From: Bettongia penicillata ogilbyi
Taxonomy: Eukaryota; Chordata; Mammalia; Diprotodontia; Potoroidae
Assembly: GCA_023548195.1 (NCBI GenBank)
Contig: JAJHZJ010000416.1
Location: 1,818,729-1,882,728, forward strand
DNA length: 64,000 bases
Direction: 5' to 3'
Position numbers and translations under genes: made by a program. Positions 43,190 to 54,575 of this stretch are shown one piece after another; positions within the stretch are counted from its first letter, which is position 1; every line of letters begins with the position of its first letter. The notes beneath the pieces were generated by a model. It was not told the DNA's origin. It ran no database searches and saw only the letters and a list, made by a program, of their open reading frames with translations.

Positions 43190-45885
43190 GGGAGGAGCCA
43201 AGATGGCAGAGTAGAAAGATACACATATGTTTAGCTCTTACCCCACAGCCCATAAAATACCTGTAAAGAAGAACTCTCAACAAATTCTAGAGCAGCAGAA
43301 GGCACAGAACAATGGAGTGGAGGATATTTCTGTTCCAGAGAGACCTGAAAAACCAACAGGAAAGGTCTGTCATGCACCGGACCCAGAGCAGAGCCCAGCC
43401 CTGCCTTGGCCACGTGGCACTGAGAGGAGTAGATCTGAGCAGGCTTCAGGGACAGAATCTCCAGTGGCAGCACAGATCCCTCAACTCACAGGGTCCAAAG
43501 GTCAGTGAGAGGGTCTTTTCAGCTGGCTGAGAGGGAAGCGGGGTGTCCCCATAACTCAGGTCCCCTCAGGAGGCAGCAGTAGGGGCAGCAGTGGACAGGG
43601 GCTCCCAAAGAAGGCAGTAGCCTACATCCATTGTTGAAGATCTCTTTGTAAACCCCCTGAGGGAACAGAGCCCCATGTGGCAGCCCTGCCCCCACCTGAG
43701 CAGCTGATCTTAATCTCACACTGAATAGCAGCCCCACCCCCTCTGAAAACCACTAAGGCTTGGGAGCAGTGCATTTGAATCTCAGCTGGGCAGAACTGGA
43801 GGTGAGGTGGTTGTGGAGAAAAAACTCAGAAGTCAAGTAACTGGCTGGGAAAATGCCCAAAAAAGGGAAAAAAATAAGACCATAGAAAGCTACTTTCTTG
43901 GGGAACAGGTGTCTCCCCCCATACTTTCTGATGAGGAAGAATAAGGCATACTGTCAGAGGAAGTCAAGGCCTCTGCCTCCAAAGGGAACTTAAGATGGGC
44001 TCAGGCAATAGAAGACCTTAGAAAAACAAGTTAGCAGCTTACTAAAGGAGAACCAAAAAAAAAATGCTATCAGCATATATATATATAACAGCTTTAAAAA
44101 GAGGCTAACTCAATTGAAAAAGAGGTCCAAAAAGCCAATAACAAGAAAGAGGTTTTAAAAAGCAAAATTGGCCAAATGGAAGAGAAGGTTCAAAAGCTCA
44201 CTGAATAAAATAATTTGTTGAAACAGAGAATTGAGTTCAGGGAAACAAATGACTATGAGTTAAACCAAGAAGTTAGTAAACAAAACCAAAAATTTGAAAA
44301 AATGGAAGATAATGTGAAACAACTCATTGGAAAAACAACTGACCTGGAAAATAGATCCAGGAGAAATAATTTTAAAATTATTGGACTAACTGAAAGTCAT
44401 GATCAAAAAAAGATCCTAAACATTACCTTCCATGAAATTATCAAGGAAAACTGCCCTGATGTTATAGAATCAGAGGGCAAAATGAATATTGAAAGAATTC
44501 ATCCATCACTTCCTGAAAGAAACCTGAACACAAAAACTCCTAGGAATATTGTGGCCAAATTTGAGAGTTCCCAGATCAAAGAGAAAATACTGCAAGCAGC
44601 TAGAAAGAAACAAAGTACAGTGAAAATGCAATCAGAATAACACAGGATCTGGCAGCTTCAACATTAAGGGATCAAAGGGCTTGGAGTGGGATATTTCAGA
44701 AGTCAAAGGAACTGGAATTGAAGCCAAGAATAACCTACCTAGAAAATCTGAATATAATACTTTAAGGGAAAAAATGGTCATTCAGTGATATAATCAAATT
44801 TCAAGATTTCATGTTGAGGAAAAGACCAAATCTGTATTTAAAAATTTGACTTTCCAAGACAACAATCAAGAGAAGTATGAAAAGGTAAACAGAAAAGAAA
44901 AATCATAAAAGACTCTCTAAAGCTGAACTGTTTACATTATTACATGGAAAGAAAATATTTCTAACTCTTGAATCTTTTCTCAGTATGTGGGTAGTTGGAG
45001 AGATTGTACATACACACACACATACACATAGATAGATAGAGAGTACAGGGTGTGTTATATCAGAAGAGATGATATCCACACACAAAATAACAAAATAAAA
45101 TAAAATAAAAATTAAAGGGTTAAGGAGGAAAATTTTGGGAAGAGAAAGGGAGTAATGGAATGGGGCAGGCTATAACTCATAAAAGAGATAAGAAAAATCT
45201 TATTCAATGGAGGAGATAAGGGAGAAGGGGAGCAGAGGAAAAATAAAGCTACTCTCCCCACATTTGGCTGAAGGAGGGAATAACATGCTCACTAAATTTG
45301 ATATGAAAATTTATATGTACCACAGGAAAGTAGGAGAGGAGGTGACAAGTGGAGTGAGGGGAATGTTAGAAGGGAGGGCAAATGGGAGAAGGGAGTCACT
45401 AGAAATAAACACTTTCAAGAAGGGACAAGGTCAATTGTAGGGGGGAAAATAAGAGGGGATAGGGTAGGTCAGAGGGCAATATAATTAGTGTTGCACAACA
45501 TGATTACTATGAAAGTCTTTTGCAAAAAAACACATATTTAGTCTGTATTGAATTGCTTGCCTTCTCAGTAGGACTGGGGAGGGAGGGGGCAGGGAGAGAA
45601 GTTGGAATTCAAAGTATTAGAAATGAATGGTGAAAATTTTTATTGCATATAATTGGTAAATAAGAACTACAGGGATAGGGGTATGGAAATTTATCTTACC
45701 CTGAAAGAAAAGAGAGAAGATGGGGATAGGAAAGGGGTGGGGTGTGATGGAGGGGAGGGTACATTGAGGAAAGGAGTAATCAGAATGCAAGGTATTAGGA
45801 AGAGGGGGAGGGGAGTGATGGGGAGAAAAATTGGACATGTTGCAAAGTGAGGTAAAAGCAATTAGTATTAAAAGAATAGATTGAA
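43190..45885 (+). mobile_element. HAL1 retrotransposon, near full length, old (copy 3)
   Basis: Begins gggaggagccaagatggcag (intact YY1-like CCAAGATGGC). It has a 5'UTR, a badly broken ORF1, a CA/TA-rich stretch and a G-rich 3' region ending in the A-rich sequence around 45850-45885. It starts exactly at the outer end of the inverted piece at 43081-43188. Only a weak duplication is visible (AAATAAAATAATTCC against AAAAGAATAGATTG). Confidence 0.8.
43853..44860 (+). pseudogene. HAL1 ORF1 remnant of copy 3
   Basis: The start region is kept (MPKKGKK...) but stops and short deletions follow. The longest open piece (44215-44640) covers the end of the coiled coil and the RRM (NFKIIGLTESHDQKKILNIT), then ARKKQS at its end. 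The C-terminal domain continues out of frame to about 44860. Clearly older than copies 1 and 2. Confidence 0.82.
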
Positions 45886-47240
45886 TTAATTACTGAGAAT
45901 AAATCAATAGCATTTTTAGTTTGGAGAAAAGAATTTCAGTCTAAGTTTCCTAGAGGAAGGTAACCTCAGGTAAAATTTGGCATTGATAGAAAAGTCAAGG
46001 TTTTAATGGTAAATTTGATTTTATGATTGCCATTTAATCAGGAACTAGAACATGTATAGAAAGGCATGTAAGCCACTTAAGACTTGCCTCAAAAGATATT
46101 CCTTAGCCAAAGAGAAACTATAATCATATTTGAAACCTGGTTATTGGAACTTGCAATTTTTAGATGCTATGGGACTATTAAGTGACTGTTCTTCTGAGTT
46201 TAACTCCAGGTAGGGGTAGCAAGAAAGGCGATCTGAGCCTCCAATACATGATGCCACTAAACTGATGAGATGCTGGTATGAATTGCATAGGTGATCTCAA
46301 GGAAAGGGTGGGAGAGCAGCTGTTCAGCATGGACTGAGGTGGGATTCTCCTGACTCAATTTCCCCACTGACACCTGGCAGACTTTAAGCCTGACTGAATG
46401 GAAGTGGATAATCTAATCCTGCCTGGAGCTGACATGAAGTTGGGGAGATATTGTATCCCTGCAATATCCTTACTGTTGGTGGCAATTTCCTATAGTCAAA
46501 AGGTTCGTAAGCTTAATACCAGATCTATTCAATTATAGATTATGGGTAGGGGAACATCCAAGGTTAAGTCTAAAATTAAGCTATTAGGCATAGGACTTTA
46601 GACCAACAACAATAAGTTAGGGTCCTTTAATTCTAAGTAATAATGTGGAAACAATTAGGTCAAGAGATGGGAAGTTAGCAACATAAATATTATTTGTGTC
46701 TCAGTTGGTTAATGTTTAAAAAAAATTCTTTTGTGGTCCATATTGTAAATGCTTTAAAAAGAAGTATCACCTGACCAAAAGCTTGAATTGCTTTATCATT
46801 CATAAACTGTGTTAAAAATAAATAATAATAATAATAAAAGAAAATGACCTTAAACAGACAGGGTACTTTAAAATGTATATATAATTTATAAATAAAAATA
46901 CACATCAGGGTTACAAAGTCAACTATTTTCTTATTTGTAGGAGCATGTGTCAAAAAAGTTTGGAGTCCACTCATCTAATTCAAACTCTTTTTTTTAAATG
47001 AGGAAACTAAGGCCCTGAGAATTAAGGTGGTTTCCCTAATGAATATGATCAGTCAGTCCTTCCCAATGGGATAAAACTGAGTTGCATGGATGTTATTTGT
47101 CTAATGGCTTGTGGGACTCCTTGGACAGGACAGGGTGCTAACCAAGAAGCCAGAGAATATAGAGGAAGGTCCTATGCCACAGATATGGTATCTGATGATT
47201 GAATTTCCTCTTGGTTGGTGGTAATAAAGGGAGAATCTAA
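45886..47240. other. Unassigned 1.35-kb block between two ORF1 pieces
   Basis: No SINE, LINE or gene signature was recognised. It ends ...GGTGGTAATAAAGGGAGAATC just before an ORF1 fragment, and the texture would suit an LTR or unique DNA. (TAA)n-like sequence is at 46818-46838. Confidence 0.35.
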
Positions 47241-47247
47241 CTTCCAA

Positions 47248-47787
47248 AAAAAAGAAAGAAAATCATTCCATAAAAGTTAGAATTGGGCAAGTGGAAGCTA
47301 ATGATTTCATGAGATATCATGAAAAAGTAAAACAAAGTCAAAAGACTAAAAAATAGCAGAAAATGTATAATACTTCATCAGAAAAACAAATGACCTAGAA
47401 AATAGATCAAAGAGAGGTAGTTTAAGGATTATGGGATCACCTGAAACCCATGACCAAAGACAGAGCCTAGATATTATTATTTCAAGAAATTGTAAGGGTA
47501 AACTGCCCCATAATCTTAGATTCACAGGGTAAAATAGAAATTGAAAGAATCCACCAATCATCTCCTGAAAGAGATCCCCAAACAAAAACTATCAGAAATA
47601 TTATAACCAAATTCCAGAATCCCCAGGTGAAAGAAAATACTTCAAGCACCCAGAAAGTAAGAATTCAGATATTGTACAGCCATAATCTGGATCACACAAG
47701 GTTCAGTGTTTTCCAGGTTAAAGGAGCAGTGGACTTGGAATATGATATTTCAGAAGGCAAAGGAGCTAGGACTCCAACCAAGAATGG
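47248..47787 (+). pseudogene. L1/HAL1 ORF1 fragment
   Basis: Sense ORF1 piece running from the end of the coiled coil ('ttagaattgggcaagtggaa') through the RRM ('aggattatgggatcacctga') to 'aggactccaaccaagaat', with many stops. It is cut abruptly by RTE copy 3. Its left edge begins near the same ORF1 position at which the piece at 43188 ends. Confidence 0.75.
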
Positions 47788-50700
47788 TTGGTTGTTGTCC
47801 TACATCTTCAAAGAGGACCAAAACAACATCATCATTGTAAAACGAAATTTCAGCGTGTCTGTGGCTGATCAAACCAATGTGAGGTCATAATACTCTACCA
47901 CAGGTTGGGCACAGATAGTGTCTGTGTGACTATTTGGGGGGGATAGCCCAAATTTTCGCATCTTACATTTACTTTGTACTGTCTCAATTCTGCTTTGCTC
48001 AAAGAACACAGTACCTTTCCTTATGTGGGCACATCATGCTGAGTGGTCTTGGGCCAGTGTCTCCCATGTTGCACAGTCAAAGCCAAAGTTCTTGAGCGAG
48101 ACCTTGAGAGTGTCCTTGTATGGTTTCTTTTGGCCACCATGTGATTGCCTGCCCCATGCAAGTTCTCCATAAAATAGTCTTTTTGACAAGTGTACATTTT
48201 GCATTCGAACAACATGGCCAGCCCATCAGAGTTGCCCTCTCTGAAGCATAGTTTGAATACTTGGCAGTTCAGCTAGAGCAAGGACTTCAGTGTCTGGAAC
48301 CTTATCATGCCAGGTGATCCTCAGAATATTCCTAAGACAATTCAAGCGAAAGCGATTCAGTTTCCTGGCATGGCACTGTTAGACTGTCCAGGTTTTACAG
48401 GCACACAACAATGAGGTCAGCACAACAGCTCTGTAGACCTTCAGTTTGGTAGCCAGTCTAATACCTCTTCTCTCCCAACCTTTTCTTCAGAGCCTCCCAA
48501 ACACACTGAGCTAGCTCTGGCAATGTGTGCATCAACCTCATTGTCAATGTGTACATCCCTGAAAAGTACACTATCAAGGTAAGTGAACTTATTTTCCACA
48601 GCATTCAAATTTTCTCCATTTGTTGCAATTGATGGTTCCACATATGGATGGTGTGATGGTGGCTGATGGAACACCTATGTTTTCTTGGTGTTAATTATTT
48701 GGCCAAAATTAGCAAAGATAGCAGAGAATTGATCCATACTTTGTTGCATCTCAGCTTCAGAGGTTGCACTGAGTGCACATCATCTGGAAACTGAAAATCA
48801 TGCACCAACGCTCCCTCCTCTTTGGTCTTGGCTTGTAACCTTTTCAGATTGAAGAACTTACCATCAGTATGGTAGTTGACCTTGATGCCGTGTTTATCCT
48901 CATTGAAAGCATTTGATAATATGGTTGAGAACATTATGCTAAAAAGTATGAAAAGTATGAAACACAGCCCTGTTTTACTTTATTGGTGACTAGGAAGGCA
49001 CAAGAGCATTGTCCACTATCCAGAACCCGGGAAAACATGCCATCATAAAATTGACAAACAATGCTATTGAACTTCTCTGAGCAACCAAATTTTGACATAA
49101 TTTTCCATAAACCCTCATGACTAACAGGGTCAAGGGCCTTGGTCTTATTTACAGATATGCACAGATCTCTGTTCTACTCCTGGAGTCATCAGGCAGCAAA
49201 CATATCAACTTTGTTCCTCAGCCCTTTCTGAAGCCACACTGACTCTCAGGTAGATGACCATCTTCCAGGTGAAGAATTAGCCTATTATGGAAGACTCTAG
49301 CAATAATCTTGCAGCAATGACTAAGAGAGAGATCTCCCTATGATTGTCACAGGACAACCTATTCCCTTTACCCTTACAGAGATGGACAATGGAAGCGTCC
49401 TTGAACTGCTGGGCGATAACCTCCTCTTGCCATATAACCTGGAACATTTCAGTCAGCTTTTGTATTAGTAATGGTCCCCCTGTCTTCTAAATCTCAGCTG
49501 GAATAGAATCATTATCAGGTGCTTTGCCACATGAAAGGAGCCTACTGACACTCAGAACCTCTTCTTCAGGTGGAAGTTCAGCTAAGGAGGATTGACTTCA
49601 ACCTGAGGAAAATGGGCAATGGCCTCAGCATTGATTGGTGATGGTCTGTTGAGAACACCATGAAAGTGTTCAGTGCATCTCTAGGATCATGACCCAGAAT
49701 TATAAGCTTGTCTTCTTTTGGCACATTGATGATAAGTGTCTCAGGTCTTCATAAAATTTTTCCCTGACCTCATTAGGGTTCATCATGGTGGGAGAATAAG
49801 CACTGATGATGGTGGCATGGCATTTTCCTGCAAGTGGCAATCGCATTTTCATGAGCCTGTCATTCACTCCTTTTGGCAGGCATACCAGCTAGCTGACTGG
49901 ATTAGTTTTGATCTCAAAACATACACCAGCTTCACAGCACTCCCCTTCACTTTGGCCACTCCAGAAAAATGTGTATCCAGCTCCAACTTTCATTTGCCAG
50001 CCTTGTTTCATTCAGGGATGCTATTTGGATGTGATATCTGTTGAGTTTTCTTGCAACAGGAGCAGTTGTTGCCTGTAAGTGTGCGCACATTCCATGTGCC
50101 AGTGGTGAGTGGAATCATCTTTGCAGGTGTTTTTGTAAATTTTGTACATTTCTTTGTGTTTCAACTTCAGAGTGGGATTCCCCACCTGTCACAGTAATCA
50201 GGCCAGGGTTAGGTAAGCAGGCAATTTTTAGGACACCTTCCTAGCCCCCTTCCTCACACCAGGAGGTGAGCAATGTGATCCTTAATAGGCTGCTCAGACA
50301 CCCAGGGGACTGCTGAGTTCTACTGCTGCTTCTAATGAGAAATGATCCTATGTCCTGGGCCACCTGTGTGCAGGGTTGTGACTACAGCTCCCAGTGTATC
50401 CAGACCTGCTGCTTTGTCACTTGTCTGTCATCACAGGACTTTGAGAAATAACAGTAAAATGGTATGAGTGATGTCTTTCTATTTGTGTATTAATTAGATT
50501 TAAGTGAGGCAGAGTTGCACAAAGCTGTCAGCCTCACTGTCTCTTCCAGAGACGTCATATTCCAGTGGCAGGACAGAGTCAAGATAGCTGGTGGTGACTC
50601 AGGATGTAGTGGATGACCTTGGTGTCTTCAGTATCTAACCAAGCTCTAAGCACTCCACATTGCCTGCTTCCACTGCCTTCATAGCCTTTGGAACAAATCA

Positions 50701-50985
50701 TTCACACCCGCCCATCCCACCAGGGGAAATCTTCACATGCTTAGGGTAGATACCCCCCTAACTCACCAATGGGTTTGAGACCCCTTGGTGACCCTCAACC
50801 TAGTTTGGCCCGTCTGCCAAAATGATTTACTGGGGTGTGACTGCTTCCTATGCTACAGCTTCTTGGAGCCACAGATGAGAGTTAGGTGGAACAGGTGGAC
50901 ACCAAAGGTGAAAAGAGTCCCAAAAAGGGCTCAGTAGCCCTCACACCAAAGCTACTGGTCCTCTCTGAACTCACTCTACACCCCT
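47788..50985 (-). mobile_element. RTE-clade LINE, antisense, with internal deletion (copy 3)
   Basis: The 3' end is at 47788 (ggttggttgttgtcctacat, antisense). Reverse transcriptase remnants run to about 49500 (48695-48934 minus: NAFNEDKHGIKVNYHTDGKF, with the catalytic box altered to FPDD). The endonuclease region follows to about 50475, then probably 5'UTR to about 50985. Next to 49692 ('tctaggatcatgacccagaa') about 840 bases present in copy 1 (roughly 14069-14909) are missing. Not inverted, and dead. Confidence 0.82.
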
Positions 50986-51025
50986 GGCACATAGCAGAAA
51001 CTTAATAAATGTTCATTTTCTTCCT
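50985..51025 (+). repeat. L2 3' end fragment
   Basis: 'ctggcacatagcagaaactt' followed by 'aataaatgttcattttc'. Confidence 0.5.
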
Positions 51026-51079
51026 TCACTCATTGCTCCCAGTTTTATTTTATTGACTATATAGATTAAATCTCTTACA

Positions 51080-51800
51080 GGATAGACTTTTTAAAAATGT
51101 TTTCATTGACATCTTTTTCTTTTGCATTATCAAAATTTCCCCAGTATCTTTCTCCCTTCCCCCCTCAGAGTGTTCTCCATGTAACAAATAACATTTTTAA
51201 AGACAAAAACAATGAAAATGAAGTCAATCAAGAGATTTGAGATCTGAAATATGTGCATTACACTACACTTCTGGACCTCCTACCTTTATAAAAAGGTAGG
51301 ATGTGGGTACCTTCTCATGGCTTTTTATTTTTTTGAGCCATGCTTGTTTTGTGTAATTTTGCAACATTCACATGTGGGTTTCATGTGTGTGGTTCTTTTC
51401 ATTTAGTTAGTGAGTTAATTAGCATTAAGTGCTTACTAAGTGCCAGACACTGTGTTTATATCTACCTTATAGTAGTCATTGTGTATATTTTTCCCCTTGG
51501 CTCTGCTCACTTCCTTTTGTATCAGTTCACCTAAATCTTTCCATGCTTCTCTGATTTCATTATATTCATCATTTCTTACAACATCATAATGTTCCAGTAC
51601 ATTCATTTGCCACAATTTGTTGGACTATTCCTCAATCTTTGGATATCCACTTTGCTTTTGTTTGCCAATTGTCCGTTGGGCCATGATGGATTTTTCACAG
51701 ATTTGAAGATAAATATTTTGTTTCAACCAATCTTCTCAGCAGAAGTTTCATTCAGATACCATATTGGTTATAGACATATAACATTTACTGTTTGGCCATG
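51080..51800 (-). repeat. L1 LINE 3' region, antisense, with nested fragment
   Basis: Reverse complement of marsupial L1 ORF2 end: 'cagttcacctaaatctttcc', 'aacatcataatgttccagta', 'cattcatttgccacaatttg' and 'ggactattcctcaatctttg'. A 60-base piece of the 4440-type repeat sits inside at about 51415-51475. Confidence 0.6.
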
Positions 51801-52154
51801 ATTATTACCATAGTATTATCTATTGAAAATATATGACTTTTGCCTATTCTACTTATATATAAGAATGACTCTGGCCTCATGCTTTTGTTTCTATGTTTAC
51901 TCTCCAATAAAGTGCTATACTCTTACACTTGAAAATCACAGTAGTGATTTTTCATCAGTCACTTTAGGCCCTAGACCTTTTTTTTGCCATGTACATAGCT
52001 TCTCAATCATTTCCTACCTTATAATTCTGTCATTTGTTTTCCTTCTTTGAAATTAGTATTACTTAACTATTCCATTTCTGACCACATCTCTCCTTCACCA
52101 GTATCACTTTGTTTGAGGCTTGCATATAACTTCAGTACCTCACAGTAACTCTTT

Positions 52155-52342
52155 TCCTTCCATGAAATTAGTTATCAAAGGTAATTTTAAATGTTAATTT
52201 GTGAAGAAGATGGTGTAAATAGCTCAAGGTCATGTCTTCCAAGCTACTTTCTACTTATATTTTCCCTAATATACACAGTAGAGTCAATTTTCTTTGAAAG
52301 ATAAATGGGCCTTCTCTATCAGTGAATCATAAACATTTATTA
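52155..52342 (+). repeat. Direct repeat unit A1 (unknown family)
   Basis: Matches 53515-53701 (offset 1360 bases, about 85% identity by eye), for example 'catgaaattagttatca' and 'tacacagtagagtcaatt'. Both units end at an 'aaacatttatt/aatatttact' boundary, where the second runs into the 4440-type repeat. Confidence 0.8.
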
Positions 52343-52452
52343 ATGTTTGTTAACTTGCAGGGGCAATAGGTCCCATTGGTGAGGGATCCCTGCCTGGGGA
52401 TGTGGAGGTGGGATCAGAGTTAACAGGAGAGCAAATGTAACCAAAAATACAG

Positions 52453-52483
52453 ACATCATCATCATCACCACCACCACCAGCAT
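52453..52483 (+). repeat. ATC/ACC trinucleotide run
   Basis: 'catcatcatcatcaccacca' type run of about 30 bases. Confidence 0.8.
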
Positions 52484-52964
52484 GTGGCACTGTTTACAGA
52501 TATTATCTCAAGTTGGCACTGAGATATTTGTACAGCCAACACAAATATCTAAGGAGTCATGACAAGTGGAAAACTGGCTGCTGAAGTAAGAATTAGAACC
52601 AAGATATGAGGTCAGAAATCAAAAATTCAGGGAGTTTAACATTTGTATAACTCAAACTGAATCCCCAAAGTCTTTTATTACAGCTTCCTGTATACCCCAT
52701 GTCCAGCAAGTGAAAACATGCCATCATAGTCACAGGTAGGGTGTCCTTAGCTGCCTCCTGACTCGGATATTCCCATAGAGCCCTGATCTGAGTATAATAA
52801 GGACAGTGGGGGTACCCATAAATGCCAATACCATCCACTTCAATTGGGCAATATACTAGCTTACCCATCAGAAACCTGGTCTCATTGGAACTAGGATCCT
52901 GCTAAGTATTCTCCCTCTTCTGATTTGGCACTGTCTACAAATGATATGAAATGCTCCTAGTCAT

Positions 52965-53170
52965 TAAGAGGCATCATGACAGTAGACAAAGAGCTCAACT
53001 TGGAGTCAGTAAGATCTGAACCCTTAGAATCCTTCCTCAGACATTTACTAATCATATGACCCTAGTGACAGGTCCTTTAACTTTTCTTAATCTGTTTTTT
53101 CACCAGGAAAATGAAGAACCTATCTCACAGATATTCTGATAGTATCTATAATGTAAATGTCAGATGTTAC
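52965..53170 (+). repeat. MIR SINE
   Basis: 'aacttggagtcagtaagatc', 'cagacatttactaatcatat' and 'ggaaaatgaagaacctatct'. Confidence 0.55.
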
Positions 53171-53514
53171 TAAACAACATGGAAGCTAGGAACCTGAAGA
53201 ACATGTCACTTATGTTCCCTAGACATCCATAACTTCAATCAGTCTGAAAGTAAGAGTCTCAAATCAACCATTTGTATTGTGACTGCTGTTATATACCATT
53301 TTATATCAATTGAATTATAATGATAATAATTGTTGACATTTATATAGTGTCTAATGTGTGTGAGGCATTGTGCTAAGTGCTTTATTCCATTAGAGAATCA
53401 GCTACTCCTTTAATGATTCTCTAATGTTTCTAAGGTACTCTTTGGGAGGAAATTTCATCTTCCCCTGGTCTATAGCTCTCTGGGTCTGAAATGGTCAATG
53501 CATTTTCATGGACT

Positions 53515-53701
53515 CCCTTCCATGAAATTAGTTATCAGAGCTAATCTTAAATATTAATTTCTGAAGAAGATTGTCTAAATAGCTCAAGCTCATACCTTCA
53601 AGCTGCTTTCAACTTATATTTTCCCTAAGATACACAGTAGAGTCAATTTGCTTTGAAAGGTAAATGGACCTTCTCTAAAAGTCAATCGTAAATATTTACT
53701 A
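53515..53701 (+). repeat. Direct repeat unit A2
   Basis: Partner of 52155-52342. Confidence 0.8.
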
Positions 53702-53869
53702 AATGCCTACTAAGGACCTAAGTGCCAGGCACTGTGCTAAGTGTTGAGGATACAAAAAGAGTAAAAACAAAATAGTCCTGCCTTCATGGAAATCACTTTC
53801 TAATGCATAATACACAGGTAAAAGGAATTCATAAGATGATTTGTGAGAGAATAGAAGGGAATAACCCTC
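53702..53869 (+). repeat. Old interspersed repeat (4440 family)
   Basis: 'taagtgccaggcactgtgct' and 'aatagtcctgccttcatgga'. Confidence 0.5.
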
Positions 53870-54575
53870 AAATGAGTAACTCTCATAAAAGGTAAGAAAA
53901 AGCTTTTCCAATGGAGGGGAAAAGGGGGGAGGTGAGAGGGGAAAAAGTGAAGCTTACTCTCATCATATTTGGCTTAGGGAGGAAACAACATGCACACTCA
54001 ATTTGATATGAAAATCTATCTTACATTATAGAAAAGTAGAGGAGAAGGGGATAAGGGAGTAGTGGGGATGATGGCAGGGAGGGCAAATGGGAGGAGGAAG
54101 TAATTAGAAGTGAACTCTCTTGGGGAGGGACAAGGTCAAAAGAGAGAATAGAAGAAATGGGGGGCAGGATAGTTAGTCTTACACAACATGACTATTATGG
54201 AAGTCATTTGCAAAGCTACACATATATAGCCTATATTGAATTTCTTGCCTTCTCAGTGGGGATGTGTGGGGAAGGAGGAAGGGAGAAAAACTGGAACTCA
54301 AAGTTTTAGGAACAAATGTTGAGAATTGTTCTTGCATGCAACTGAGAAATAAGAAATACAGGTAATGGGGTATAGGAATCTATCTTGTCCTACAAGAAAA
54401 GTGAGAAGATGGGGAGAAGGGAAGGGAGGGGTGTGATAGAAGGGAGGGCAGAGGTAATCAGAATGCATGGTGTTTTGGGGTGGGGGAGGGGAGAGATGGG
54501 GAGAAAATTTGGAACTCAAAGTTTTATGGAAATGAATGTTGAAAACTGAAAATAAATAAATAAAAATTTAAAAAG
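53870..54575 (+). mobile_element. HAL1/L1 3' region, 5'-truncated
   Basis: Starts within the 3' region downstream of ORF1 and shares 'ggagggacaaggtcaaaaga', 'tcttacacaacatgactatt' and 'ttggaactcaaagttttatg' with copies 1-3. Ends in (AAAT)n-like A-rich sequence. No clear target-site duplication. Confidence 0.75.
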
